From positions 22,586,001-22,650,000 of the forward strand of contig JAIVEN010000021.1 of assembly GCA_026686845.1 (NCBI GenBank): a stretch of 64,000 bases of DNA, written 5' to 3'. This DNA comes from Adenanthera pavonina (lineage: Eukaryota > Streptophyta > Magnoliopsida > Fabales > Fabaceae). Under the pieces are notes generated by a model. It had not been told where the DNA came from. It did not search any database and saw only the letters and a list, made by a program, of their open reading frames with translations. Shown piece by piece: positions 1 to 12,632 of this stretch (its first letter is position 1; each line of letters opens with the position of its first letter). The position numbers and the translations under genes were made by a program.

Positions 1-3000
1 AAACAGGAACAGATAACTTTATCCAAAAATGAGTAAGAAATAATGAAAGTGGAAAATCTAGCGATAATGATGAGACGGTTGGATAGATTTACTCCATATG
101 AAGAGACTAAGAGAGAAGGGCCTTAAAAACTTAAAAGTACAAAATGGTCCCACAAATAAATAATCATACCTTATTTTCTTATGCAAAATTAATAATCACG
201 TGTACTTTCTCATTTTTTAAAATCACAAATATCATTCATATAAAATGTAGGAATAATTATAATTAGAGACAAGTAGAATGAATTAATTGTAAAAAAATAT
301 TTCACCTAATAAAAAGGATTAAAATTTGAAATACTGAGTAGTAAAATTGAAAATATAAATAATAATATATCATATTTTATAATAAATTTATTATTTTGAT
401 ATTAAACTGTAATTCTCCCTAAACTCTATGACAATTATTTATAACATTAGTTATTAATAATAAAAATGATATCTCTCTTTCTTTTTTTCTACTTTCACAT
501 AAATGAAAATATGACTATTAGCATTTAATTGTCAATTTTGTATATAATTTTAAACACTCAATAAGAGAGTACTGTTGTCCTTGTGATCTTAGTTGACATG
601 ATTATATTAGTTGAAGTCTCATTAAGAGAGTACGTACGGAAGTCCAATGTAGCTATTAAGTACTGGGCAATTTAATACAAAAAAAAACAAAAAAAGAAAT
701 GTGTGAAGCAATATTTATCTCTTAAATATAAAAAGTGAATTTAAATCTGATGGAGGAGGAGTGAGTGTATTTATAGGTCTTGTTATTGGACGGAGAGCAT
801 CCAACTCATCCATATATACAAGCAAAATTCTTATATCCTCGGGCCTTCTATTTAATGGTATTTTAGTTATTTAAAGAGTATTTATTATTTATTTTATATT
901 ATTTAATTTCATCATATCAAACATCACTAAAAAGTAGTATATGTATTTTTGTGCTATGTTAAGTCTATTTTAAATTTTTATTTTTCAATTACTAAAAACA
1001 TTATATTTTACCAAACATAACTTACAATTGTTTGGAAAGAAGAAAGAAAAAAGATGAAGATGAAAACAGAAAAAAATAAATAATAAAAAGTAGTTTAACA
1101 ATTTTATGTAATTAATTTTTTAAAATTAAAAAAATTTTTGTATATCATATGAAATTTAAAGATAAATCATATTAGTATTATTTATAACTTGTGAATAATG
1201 TATTTTGTTATAAATTTTATATTATATATATTGAATATTGACACAGACAGGTTTATAGATTGATACATTGATCTAATGATAAATAATTCAATGTCATAGA
1301 TTAACAAATGAGAGTGCGCATTGTTATTTTCAAGAATATAAAAAGTTGGTGGGTTTTATTAAAATATCAATATTTAGTTAAAATTAGCATCAATTAAAAA
1401 GAAGATAGAGATGCTATAAATGAGGTAAAAAGGGTAAAAATTCTACTGCTTCGTCAGTTCGTCCTGCTCTTCATAGAAGAATGACAATGACAATTCACAC
1501 AACTGGTTCCCTGCGTAACGCTGCAAATGAATCACCGTAAAATCCACCTCTCCAGGAAAAAAAATTGATAAGGATCTCCCTTAGTTGAAATTATATAAAT
1601 ATTTTTTCTTTTTTCTTTTTTTCTTTTGAAAAGAAAAAACTGAACTAACAAATGAGTCAAAATTTTATTGTTTTAGAAAATTATATGTGTGTTTCAAAAA
1701 TAAAAAAAAAGTATGGAATTTTAATAAATAGGGAAAATTTTATATAATTTATTTGAGTGAAATAAAGATTTTATAAGACCTTTCTTATATGTGTTTTTAA
1801 CATTTTTTAATTTTATGATAATTAGTACTATCAATCATGTACACTTGCATGGAGATTGCACCAAAATTATATAGGTATTACACCAAAATTATAATTTTGC
1901 ATAAAGATTGCTTGGAAATAGCAAGGAGAATCATTTTTTAAAACAACACAAAATTTAAAGCTGAAATAAATTTGTAAAATAAAACAAATTGACAGTCTAT
2001 ATATATATGAACAGTAGAACTAAAATAAAAGTGTATCTTATTCTACTTATATATATAATATACTAATATATTGATTCTTAGGTCTCAGCTATTACTTTTC
2101 CTCATGTATCTAAATATAATTATGTTTTTAGCACTAAGAGATCCAATTGAGAGTTGAAAACTAATTCTTTCAGGATCTAAAAATTACCAAAATAGATTTT
2201 GTCTCTTTTAACAAAATCTTTTTTATATATATGGTTAGAAATCAAACCCAAGATAGCATACTTAAAATGAGAAGTTCTAAGCAGAGGTCATGGTTTTGAA
2301 AGGCATACAACATTCACAAATTTCAGAAACTTGAGCCTAAAATGATACAAGCTATATATGGCATGCTCGGATATGAGATTCCGAGCTTTTGACGTTTAGA
2401 AATTCTTATGATGGAATACTGAGAAATTGAGGATTTTTTTTTTTGAGGTTGTCATTTTTGTTTCTTCATCAGTTGGAATTTATTATTCGTATGCAATCTA
2501 GACATGGGTAGGTATAAACATTGAATGGTTGGATTCGTTTATTTAAATTTTCTTATGTCTAAAAAATTGAACAAAATTGATTGAATCCAACTTAATCAAA
2601 TCCAATCAGAAGAAAGCAAAAAAAAAACCAACAACAAATAAGGTTTTTGGTTCAGTTTTCATTACTAATGGATTTGGTTCCAATTTTTTTTTTTTAACTT
2701 AAGTTCATACCAAAGTAAACCGAATCAAAACGTCCAACATTTATTCTTCATATCTCCAATATTTAGCCTACACCAACATATTTTTAATATTATTTAGCAT
2801 GAAATCAATAACATGCAAGTTTAAATTATCTCTAAAATTAATTAAATATATTGAAATTTCAGCATAACCAGCTAATCTTGTTCACTAAAGAGGTCATATG
2901 GAGATTGTACAAATTGCAAGTAGATTGCATAGACTATTGTGTAACTTTTATATTATGTACAAATCTCAAAATATTCTAATAATAAAGAACTTCTATACAA

Positions 3001-3099
3001 GAAAATCTTTAGAAAAAAGAAAAGGGGCAACATTGTCATCAGATTGACAGAAAATGAATACTACTTTGTAACCCCACTAAAGCACTTTCCATTCATTCT
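1..3099. other. Gene-free AT-rich intergenic sequence
   Basis: I see no open reading frame, splice-consistent exon or RNA gene here. The sequence is very AT-rich with many homopolymer A and T runs. No terminal inverted repeats or target duplications were clear enough to call an element. Confidence 0.6.
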
Positions 3100-3110
3100 T
3101 TCGATTAATT

Positions 3111-3313
3111 CGTTTGGTTTAAGGAATTTTAGAGGGAATGGGGGAAAAATTATTTTATTTTAAACTAAACAAAAAATGAGCAATTTTACTTATATATTCC
3201 TTCCTCTTCTTTCTGTAAGGATGGGAAGAAAAGTACCCCTCTCTTTATTTGATTTAAGAAAAAAATGAGATAAAAAAAATTTTTTCCCATCAGAATTTTT
3301 TATCCAAACCGAG
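3111..3313. mobile_element. Fold-back MITE-like repeat with GTTTGG ends
   Basis: The left end reads cgtttggtttaaggaatttt and the right end, reverse-complemented, begins ctcggtttggataaaaaatt, so the 0.2-kb unit has imperfect terminal inverted repeats. Similar fold-back units with purine-rich left arms and pyrimidine-rich right arms occur near 11744-11950 and 25100-25225. The ends resemble those of PIF/Harbinger-type non-autonomous elements, but no clean TTA/TAA target duplication is visible, so the superfamily is a guess. It lies 0.45 kb beyond the 3' end of the neighbouring Cys/His gene. Confidence 0.45.
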
Positions 3314-3762
3314 TCCAAAGCAATAAGTGAATTTGAATTTTAATTTTCACCAACTCCGAGAGAAGCCTTGGATTAGAAAAAGAAGAAATGCCGGAGAAAC
3401 AGCTCAGTTTAGATAAAAAAAACACCATTATTATTATATTATTAACATGCCAGGAGTTGATTCTGCCACTCTGGAGATATTTCCCAGGCACTGTGCATGT
3501 GAGCTTACACGCCTTTCACGCATAAATAACCAAGGAAAGCTACAATGAATCCAGCAAACAAAATAAACAAATAAATCCATACAGTATTATTTTTAATTTT
3601 TATTTCTCCTCTATTTTCCTCTTCTCCAAACACCCCCTATAAATCATACGGTCCAGGAATTCAAGTGTTACATTACACAATTACGGGAAATTAAACATAT
3701 ATAATCTGCAAGAAAGATAATTTTAATTTTTTCTTCAGACTTGAGTTTCATCTAGTGTTGTT

Positions 3763-4947
3763 TCAGCTTCCGACAGCAAGCAAGGAAGGAATAGCAGACA
3801 AGTTTGGTGCAGAAGCATTCTTGACGTCTTTAGAATTGGAGGGTTTGGTGGTGAAAGCTCTCATGGGGCTAGCGAATGCCCAACCCCAATGCCTTCCTCT
3901 GCCATGAGAGTGAGACACAGCCATGGATTCTGATTTTCTGCTCGTGTTGTTATGATCATCACTGGTGGATGAAACCAAGAAAAATGATGATGACGACGAC
4001 GAGGAGTTCATCATGAACCCGCTGAATAGTCCTCCGCACCTGACTCTTTCCTTCATGGAATGGCGGTGGTCGCCGCCGCCTCTGACGGCAGCCTTGGGCT
4101 TTCCTTCGCGCTGGGATTCGACCCTCCTGAGAGCGCAATCTCCGAACCCAGTGGAGATTCTCTCAAAGAAGTCGCCGGAGAAGCTTCTGCTTCCACACCC
4201 AACAGATCTGGATCTCGAAACTTTGCGTTCGAAGGACGAAGCAGAGGTCCGGTGGCTACTGGGAGTTTCATCATCTTCCACAACAATGTCAATCTTTCTC
4301 CCCAGAGACGAACCCTCGCACTTCTCCTTCTGCTTGCCGTCACTGATCACTGAGACCTCGGGGCTGTTATTCCTGTCTCTATTAAAGCTCTTGCCTTCCA
4401 ATTTCTTCCCAGAAACAGAGGGTTTTGAGGATGAAGAGAGATGGAGAAAAGACCAGAAGCCATTTCGTTTTCTAGGACTAAAGTCGCGGATGACATGGCC
4501 ATCTCGTGGGTCATCCAAGAGCTTGCCTCTTCTGGGTGTGGCAGTGGATTTGCTTCGCTTGAAGACAACATCAGAAGAAGAAGAAGAAGAAGCAGGGGTG
4601 ACAGAGGGTTTGCTCCTGTGCTTCTTCTTGATCAAGAGGAAAGGGAGACGAGGTCGGTGGGGGTGATAGTGGTATCCATGACCATTAGGTTGAGAGTGAG
4701 GAGGAAGGGAGAGGGAAGAAGAGGAGGAGGAAGAAGGAGGAGGAAGGAGGTCGGATCTAAAGGAAGAAGGAGAAGGAGGAGAGGAGGAGGAAGAAGGACG
4801 AAGTGGAAGAGGGAAAGAGGAGGAGAGGAGCTTGCCGAGCTTCTCCTGGAGGCAGAGAGCACAGATGCCATGAGGGTTGTTTCTGTAAGGATGGTCGCTG
4901 CATTGCATCCCATCCGCCATGTCTTCGTCGCCACCTCCTCCTTCCAT
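3763..4947 (-). CDS. Plant-specific Ser-rich protein with N-terminal Cys/His motif
   Basis: A single open frame encodes about 394 aa if translation starts at the ATG at 4947 (MEGGGGDEDMADG). The frame continues 11 codons upstream without an ATG. The N-terminus carries a compact Cys/His block (CSDHPYRNNPHGICALCLQE, residues ~15-34) followed by a KLGKLLSSSFPLP stretch. This arrangement is shared by a family of uncharacterised plant proteins and recalls the Cys block of OCTOPUS/DUF740 proteins. The rest is low-complexity: Ser and Pro runs, basic patches (KKKHRSK), a short FWSFLHLSSSS segment, and a C-terminal block HWGWAFASPMRAF before SAPNLSAIPSLLAVGS. No signal peptide or membrane segment is visible. 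The role is unknown; membrane-associated scaffolding as in OCTOPUS is only an analogy. The 5' leader is CT-rich, and a TTTTCTTCAG at 4981-4990 could be a splice acceptor of a 5'-UTR intron. Confidence 0.75.
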   Translation of the reverse strand: MEGGGGDEDMADGMQCSDHPYRNNPHGICALCLQEKLGKLLSSSFPLPLRPSSSSSPPSPSSFRSDLLPPPSSSSSSSLSLPPHSQPNGHGYHYHPHRPRLPFLLIKKKHRSKPSVTPASSSSSSDVVFKRSKSTATPRRGKLLDDPRDGHVIRDFSPRKRNGFWSFLHLSSSSKPSVSGKKLEGKSFNRDRNNSPEVSVISDGKQKEKCEGSSLGRKIDIVVEDDETPSSHRTSASSFERKVSRSRSVGCGSRSFSGDFFERISTGFGDCALRRVESQREGKPKAAVRGGGDHRHSMKERVRCGGLFSGFMMNSSSSSSSFFLVSSTSDDHNNTSRKSESMAVSHSHGRGRHWGWAFASPMRAFTTKPSNSKDVKNASAPNLSAIPSLLAVGS

Positions 4948-5031
4948 ATCTCTCTTTTGATGTGCTTCCTCCTCAACCACCTGAAGAAAAGGGATTGAAT
5001 TTGCTGTTCAGAAGTTTCAGAGGAGTGAGAC

Positions 5032-5165
5032 AGAGAAAGAGAGAGAGGGATAGGAGTAAGAAGTGAAGCAGAAAGAAACAGAGAGAGAGAGAGAGAAGGC
5101 AAGTGAAGACAGGAAGGGAAATGAGAGGAGGAGAGAGAAATAATAATAAGAATAGTGAAGTGAGT
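5032..5165 (-). promoter_or_regulatory. CT-rich 5' leader of the Cys/His-motif gene
   Basis: On the + strand this is a nearly pure purine run with GAGA repeats (around 5036-5050 and 5080-5098), so the gene's sense strand has a CT-rich tract 90-220 nt upstream of its start codon. Such pyrimidine-rich leaders are common in plant 5' UTRs. I could not fix a TATA box or transcription start. Confidence 0.4.
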
Positions 5166-6177
5166 GGTGGAGGCATTGAACATTGAAGTGAGGGAGGAGA
5201 CTCGAGATTCAGAGGAGCACGTGGAAGACTGACTCTGTAATGTATTAAAAAAAAAAGGAGTGCAAGAGACAAGCTCCAACCTCTTCTCGTAATACTATTA
5301 TATTATTTTCTATTTTCTCATAAAAAAATAATTAAGCCAGTTGAATTGAATCTTTGAAGATGAAAAAATCCCTCACCACTTTAAACAGAATAAAAGTTTG
5401 TATAGATATTTATGAATTATTTATCAGTGAAATCCTCCTATGAAACTAATGCTAAAGTTACCTGAACCAACATATAATGATGATTGTATTATTATTTGTC
5501 CAGACAATATTATACTAGTAGTTTTTATATATTTTAAATTATTTGTTCATATACGTAATTAAACTTACAAATAAAAAAATGGAATAGAGATGGGAAAAGA
5601 GGAATCTGTGTACTGTATTGTATTTGTAGGAGGTGCTGGGAGTATGTGAAGACTGGAGTGTGCAGATGGAAGGGGTGTTGGTTTTTAGCAGCCAGAAATT
5701 TGGAGAGCCAAAACCTTATCTTTTCTGTGATTCCTTCCTAGCCTGGGCCTCTGCCCTTGCACCTGGAAACTTCATTCCCAAAAAATTTATTTTATGCTTT
5801 TTTTGGGCCATTTTTGTGTTCAGAATGTATACCTTCTTTTTTGGTCCGCATGGGTATTCTAGAATTATATTATTTTAATGATTTATTGGGTCAAAACTAA
5901 TCAAGTTAGATAAGATATTTTCAAGCAATAAGCTTTGCGGCCAAGTGTTGAATCCAGTTACACTCTCAAAGTGTAAACTTAAAACCTCTAGTTAAGAGGG
6001 TGCAATCTCTTAAAATCTCTAGTTAAAGGGGTGCAATCTCTTACTAGTTAAATTAAGTGCCCAACACATATTGCATACCTTCTTATTAATTACACACACT
6101 CCTGCCTTCTTCAAATGTGCAAAATAAAAACATCACGGAAGGAGTGAATAATATAAGTGAAAATCATAATAATAAAT

Positions 6178-6445
6178 TACTTCATCTGGTTCTTAATATA
6201 AGATCATTTTAACCAAATCACGCAAATTAACAAAGAAAGTTAAAACTAATTAACTACCTCGATTTCTCTGAAAATCTCAATATTTTTTCAAAATTATCCT
6301 TATTTAACTTTTCTCTTTTTCTCTTTGGATACATTAAATAGGGGTATTTTTTTAAAATGTATAATAAATACCATATCATATATTATAAAGGGTCTTATAT
6401 TCAGAATTAAGATAAAAAATCTTATATATAGGATCCGAGAGAGTA
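6178..6445. mobile_element. Stowaway/mariner-like MITE
   Basis: The left end tacttcatctggttcttaat and the right end, read in reverse complement as tactctctcggatcctatat, form imperfect terminal inverted repeats, both continuing into ATATAAGAT. The 268-bp length, AT-rich body and TA at both borders fit a non-autonomous Stowaway/mariner-type element. There is no coding capacity. Confidence 0.6.
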
Positions 6446-7103
6446 TTATTATTATTATTAAATGAAGGAAGGAAGGGAACAAGAATAAATAGGAAGTAAC
6501 GAAGTACATGGAGACCCACGCAATTGTTGGAGTGGAATGGGGTTGCACTTTTTAGATGGATTAATCAATTCAATTGTGCTGTGAGATACTAATAACATTG
6601 TTGTCTTCCCAAACTCACCACCGCATCATTGGATGGTACTTGCCTTCCCTCCTTTGTCTCTCCATTTCCACTTTTTAATTTTATACTTTTTCTTTCTTTC
6701 TGTCCTTTCATCCTCCCCTCCCTCCATTTTTTTATGTTTCACCCAAATAATCAATTTCAAAAGCTGTAGCTTTATAAAATTAATAATTAAACATTTTAAA
6801 AATTATTTATCATAAATATTTTTTTAAAAAAGTACTATTCTTCATGCTCTTTAAAATTACAATCAATTGTGCTTAATCTTAAAATGCTGATTTCATTGTC
6901 ATTTTTAAATGATAATGTTTTTGTAACATTGAGAATACCATATCATAATTTCAGAAATAATCAATGATAAGTCAACAAAAAATATCAATATTAATTTATT
7001 GTTATCATCTTTTAAGAGAGATTTTAACTTTTACGTCATTAAATATCAATTTCATAAATTTTGAATTTTCAAGTATTATCTTTTTTTTTTATTTCATTTT
7101 TCT

Positions 7104-7137
<34 letters not shown>
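7104..7137. repeat. Compound (AT)n(GT)n microsatellite
   Basis: An alternating AT run of about eight units passes directly into a GT run of about eight units. This is a simple sequence repeat in intergenic DNA. Confidence 0.9.
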
Positions 7138-8125
7138 AGAATCTCTCTTTTCAAATGGTCAATACTTTATATTAAGTCATGGTTCTAGTTTTTGTCCGCA
7201 AATACGTCATGGTTTAAAACATCTTCATCTTAATTAGACCTTATAGTTGAATCTAAAGGGTGATTTTTTGACAAGGATTTGAAGGGGTTATGGTCATCCA
7301 AATCAAATTATATCACAGATCAAATTAAAGTCCTATGGTAAATATTTAATGTAATTGGCAACAATTCATCATGTGATTTTTCTTGTAAATAAATACAGAA
7401 GAGGTCGTAACTTTCTCTAACTATTTTTGAATGATGCAAGATTCGTAGCATCGAAGAGCAGACATTGACCTACCTGGTGTTTTCAAGAATTGTTTACCGT
7501 AAGAACTACCTGGTATATCTTGGCAAATCTAACATTTAATGGTAATTAGAATTTTTTTAATGTTGTTTGGCACTTGATCTTTCTTTTAATTCAATCATAG
7601 CCTATAAAGCACAAATACTTAAAATAAAAAAGTAGACATAACAATATCCGACACATACCATACTTATATATATGTATTTATTTACACCACTTTGTATATA
7701 TTTGTACCGTTTCAAATTTCTACAATAAAATATGATTATTTGACGTTATTATAAGTATTTTATGGTTTATTTTAATATTTGTACTATAATTTTTAAAATA
7801 TTTAATACTCGTTTTTCCTTTAATGAGTAAATTTATTAATTGTATATATAAATAATATTATATATATATATAAATATCACTACATCCGTATCCTAAAATT
7901 TTAAAAATTATCATATCTTCCATATTATATTGTATTGTATCTGATATACATACTCATATTGATACTACGTAGATAGTAACGAGGTTGATTCAATTAATTA
8001 TTTATTATTTTGCGCTATTTCACTTAATTTATTTGAGAAGCTAATCGGGTATTGATGCTTAATGACCTTAATGTCAATTGTACTCTTATGTTTCTTTTTA
8101 ATCATCACTTTTAGAGAAAATCTTA

Positions 8126-8853
8126 GGGTTTGTTTGGTATGCAGGAATTTGAACGGGGGAAATGGAAAATAAAGAAGTAAAATACTTCATTTGGTATGCA
8201 ATAATGACCTTCAAGGAAAGCTCATTTTCCATTAACGATGGGAAAGCAGGTTCAAGTGGGGAACCGAAGAAATTTACAACATTCTAGAGAAATCTTTTTT
8301 TTTTTACCAAATTGCCCTTGTGCCTCGACCAAATTTTCACCATCACCGTCCTTGTACCCAAACTAATCATCCCTTCATCGTCATTCTCCACCACCTGTGA
8401 CTTTACATACCGACTGTGATGAAGAATTTCTCAAATCTGCTCTTTCATCACCACCGTCATCTAAGATCATTCATGTGATGTCCAGGATTTACTACCTTTG
8501 TTGCACAGATCTGCCACTAGCGACGAAGGATTTCTCAAATATGCTCCAAAATTGCACCACCATCACCTACTGTCTTGCACATATAAGTCGTCCTCCATCT
8601 CCCTCGCATGTTGCACAAATCTGCTAAGAAAAGAGCTTATTTTCCTGTAAAGAAGGAAATATTATAAGTTAAATGATTTTGTTAATTCATTTTTCATGGA
8701 GGGCATTACTGTCTTTTAATATATTATAGTTTCTTTTCCATACTAAAAATTTTTTTCATGCTAAACGTACTATTAAAACCTATTTTTATTTCCATTGATG
8801 TTCTCATTCATATTCCTGTTCTATTAAAAAAAATTTTCCATACCAAGCAGGTC
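8126..8853. mobile_element. Non-autonomous GTTTGGTATG-ended DNA element
   Basis: The left end gggtttgtttggtatgcagg and the right end, reverse-complemented as agacctgcttggtatggaaa, form diverged terminal inverted repeats, and a TTA precedes the left end. The 0.73-kb interior has a relatively GC-rich, ACC/ATC-rich centre (8330-8620) with a 76-codon open frame of no recognisable family. A comparable element with a similar ACC-rich centre lies at about 24215-25080. A PIF/Harbinger or hAT affiliation is possible. Confidence 0.45.
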
Positions 8854-10197
8854 TTTTTTTCTTTATTTGTCATTTTTGAATTCTAAGAAAGTATTGATTG
8901 CTATTTTTGTAACTATACTCTCATCTATTTCTTTAAAGGTAAATTTAAAAATTCAAAATAAATTCTAATATATGAGCTCCATTTATTAATCTCCATGCGA
9001 AACCATTAAATGTCGAGTAGTTAATTAAAAAATCATCTAAATTAAATTGAACTGCCTATAAAAATAAAGACGCAGCATAAATATATCTTGGAGTTCACCA
9101 AATCCATTTCTGTTGCCTTAGTTAATGGTAATCATGGACTCAAAGGAGACATCACCATAATTTCCTTAACCAGGATTAGAATAACATTTAGTAAAGTGCA
9201 TTTAGATTTAATTATGGACAATTAGGATTAGGTTAGTTTGCAATTACTAAGAGAATAATCAATCCCAAAGGAATGTACCATGCACAAGTGACGTGGTTGT
9301 GCTTGAGTTTTAATTTTAACCATATTGATTCAAGGGAGCAAGTGAGAATAATGTCTTATGTCTTTTTCTGTTTCCAGCATTATTTTAATATCTTTTTGGT
9401 ACATAGTAAAATAGAACTGAATTAAAATAAAATAAAATAAAATATTTTAAAATGAAATTTTTTTTTTATATTTATGAACTAGCGAGTACCTTGTTTAAAA
9501 CTTAATTATTTTTATATTATTCATTTTTCTGTTAATTTGTTAAATATATACATAATATAACTCATACTCATATACTAAAATTTAAAAAATTTATCTTATC
9601 CAACCTATCATATCATATCATGTTGTGTCATACTCAATATGATTACTAATATTTGTAAATCATAACTTATAAATAAAAAAATAATTGCTGAATAAAATAA
9701 CAAAGATTTAATAGTTATTACATATCTCAAATATTGCTTCACCGAATTAAAATATTTTTTCCATTAAAGATACCAAACTTCAGTGTTTTTGAGTTTTGAG
9801 TATGTCGACTTTAAGCTGGTAAAAAAAAAAAGGGACTCACATAATTGGTATTGATGGATAGAAGTGGAATGAAATTACTTTTTCTTTTCCACTAAATTAC
9901 GAGTCCCCTAATATAAATTTATTAGTGATGATGGTTTAATGTTTGAATTCTTATGTGGCTCATTAAATAGAGTCACCCAACATAGTAGTTGTAAATATAT
10001 GCCTTGCAATCAGATTAGAAGAGCCCTCTCTAAACGAAGTGCCACTAGGCGACAACCGCATATTTGGGGACCAGTCCTACTTTTGGGAGACAATTCTCTC
10101 ACTTATAAACCTACTTTTTTAACATTATTAACAATTAGATCTCACTTTTATCAATAACTAGATAGACTAGATGGGGATCTCTTAGAACTAATTACTC

Positions 10198-10482
10198 GCT
10201 TGCTCCGGTTTATTAGGTACTTTTAACTATTACACATATATAAGATAATAATTAGTAATTAATTTTTTTTTTATTTTTTAAATTATTCTTATTTAATAAT
10301 ATTTTTTACATTAATAAATTACAATCATTCTCTCCTTCATTCTTTTTTTTGAGTTTTCATGGGTCATTAGCAATTGTGAAGAGTGAAGCTTTTAGGAAAA
10401 ATTTTCCTTTATTCATTTATGATTTGACCAAACTATTAAATAATTTTCATTAAATATATTGGTAACCGTAGAATATATAAAC
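10198..10482. mobile_element. MITE, copy 1 of a three-copy local family
   Basis: This 0.28-kb block shares its order of motifs (acttttaactat, gataataattagtaatt, tatttaataata, cattctctcctt, ttgaccaaactatt, ggtaacc) with 22005-22310. The reverse complement of 55075-55328 shows the same acttttaact end. Ends of CTCCGTTT type suggest a Stowaway/mariner-like MITE. Borders are approximate. Confidence 0.5.
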
Positions 10483-10884
10483 TTACTCACTAGGAGTAAT
10501 TCTGGAAAGACAATAAAAAAAACACAATATAATCTGCACAATGCACTATATTTTGAAACATGAATTTCTCAAAATAGTGCACTATATAGCGTAACGGAGG
10601 GAGTATAAAATATTTTGAATGATAAATTTTTTATTTAAAATATAAGATGTTAGATATTTTTTTCATTTTATCCCTATCTTTAATTTTTTTTTTACTCCTC
10701 ATTTATAATCCTAAAATGACTATAGAATAGGATATTTAATAAGGGTAAGATGAAAAATATTGATACTTTTTACATTAATTTCAAGTGAAAAATAATTTCC
10801 TTAATATGCGTGCAATTGATATAAAATACCTTCTAATGTGGATCGGAATGAGCATAATAGAACATAAAAAGGATAAATAATTTA

Positions 10885-11166
10885 TATTCCCTCTAGTTCA
10901 AAATATAAGTTCTATTTGATTAATTACACTGGAACTAAGAAATGTAATTTTACTCATTAAATATGTAAAAAAAATATATTATTTTTTAATAGTACCCTTA
11001 TTTAATATATTACATTTAAAATATGTTATTTCTCCTATATTTAAGTGTAAATAAGGGTGAAATAGAAAAAATAACATTTAATACTTTAGAAATTACTAAA
11101 TGAGACTTATATTTTGAAGCAAAATAAACTTTTGAAATACGACTTATATTTTGAATAGAGGAAATA
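10885..11166. mobile_element. Stowaway-like MITE with conserved CAAAATATAAGT ends
   Basis: The left terminus reads tattccctctagttcaaaat continuing into ATAAGTT. The right terminus, reverse-complemented, reads tatttcctctattcaaaata continuing into TAAGTC. The roughly 25-bp inverted repeats are nearly identical and bracket 282 bp of AT-rich, non-coding sequence. Related ends occur at 54535-54800. Confidence 0.7.
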
Positions 11167-11743
11167 TTGTGCATGAATGGTATTTTTTTATTTTATATTA
11201 TATATTGATTATACAACTTTTTCAACTTGATCAAATTATGGATAATTTTATTTTTTTAATTTTGAATTGTATATAAATAATTTTTATCTTAAATATTTGA
11301 CAATAAATATCTTTGGACATTCAAATTTATTAAGATAAATCTCATAACGTTAATTAATTCATTATTTCATATTACACAATTTATCTAAATTTATGAAAGT
11401 TATCAATACATAACTAAAATTTAAAAATCTTACCAGAACAAAAAAAAAATTGAAGGAATATATTGTCATTGACATAATACATCTCATTACTAAAATAACA
11501 AAACATTTAATTGTAATAAATTATCTGCAATTTGAAAGTTTGTGAAGAATTATTTCAAGTTGTAAATATTAATAAAATTATCAGATTCAAAGTTTTTTTA
11601 TAAAAAAAAAAAAGCAATTTTGGTGTAATAAAAAATTTTACATAATAAATTAACTATTCATTTTTTATTAGTTTTCATCAACCTTTCTTGTGTGCCATGC
11701 CACTTATTACCTTAACCAAAATCTTAACTCTTGTTTAATTCTA

Positions 11744-11950
11744 GGGATTTGAACGGGAGAGGAAGAATATTTTTTTGTCTTATTTTTTTTTTAAAATAAA
11801 CAATGGAGAAGGACTCCCCTCCCTTATGTGTAAAGAGGGGAGGAAAAGTAATCCATTCCCGCTATTTTATTTAAAGAAAATAATAGAATAGAAATTTTTT
11901 TTTTCAGTTTCCCTTTCCTCCTCACCTCTTCAAATCCGTTGAACCAAACA
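11744..11950. repeat. Fold-back repeat with GGATTTGAA arms
   Basis: The left arm ggatttgaacgggagaggaa pairs with the right arm, whose reverse complement is ggatttgaagaggtgaggag, giving an imperfect inverted repeat of about 0.2 kb. It resembles the units at 3111-3313 and 25100-25225. Confidence 0.45.
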
Positions 11951-12362
11951 TGCCAAACACACGAATAAACAGTGTCATCAAATTTTAACTACTTGAATTT
12001 AACCTAAACAAATTCAAATACTCCTACCACAATACTATCCAATAAGAAAAATAAAATCACTTACACTTTTTTGTCTAATCAAAGAGTCAAAAACTCAGAA
12101 CACTTGGTGAATGTGAATGTACTGATTCGTCTGTTGCGTAGCAAAGAGGAATCATAGTTTAAATTTATGAGAGAGAGAGAATAAATCCTCTTATTTTGAG
12201 GCCAAGGCGTCCAAAAGAGCAGAGAAGTCAGGTCGCGCGTGTGCTTGGATCTAAAACTACAAAACATTGTATTTGGTTCTCAAGCTGTTGGATCTAATAG
12301 GCTAAACAACTAAATAAACACATAAAACACACAACTCAAGAAGACATTTTCGAGAACTCAGC

Positions 12363-12632
12363 GTCAGTTTGGTTTTCAGTTGGTTAAAAATAAATTTTAG
12401 TAGAATTGATTTTGTAACATAATTATGATAAAAATTAGTTTTAAACTAACGTGTATATATTTAGATTATTTATTTAAAAATTGATTTTGACAAAACTCAT
12501 AATTTTTCTTCAAATTGAATTTAAACTCTATCCCATGATTAATTTAATTTACTTGAACTAAAATTTAATCTTTATTTATTTAATTGAGAACATAATATAT
12601 CTGATGTAACATTTTCTTATAGGTTATAGTCC
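12363..12632 (+). mobile_element. Dispersed non-autonomous element, 5' end missing
   Basis: This block matches, in reverse complement, the right half of the element at 35457-36042. Shared motifs in order include gtttggttttcagttggtta, aattgattttgtaacataat, acgtgtatatattta and ttaaactctatcccatgatt. The GGGCC-type terminus seen in the other copy is not present here, so this copy is truncated or diverged at its left end. Confidence 0.6.

Noticed and set aside
3965..4998. Several open frames on both strands overlapping the Cys/His gene
   Set aside because: They are low-complexity Arg/Gly/Ser or Leu/Pro translations of the purine-rich exon in other frames; only the minus frame 3763-4947 has a family-like N-terminal motif.
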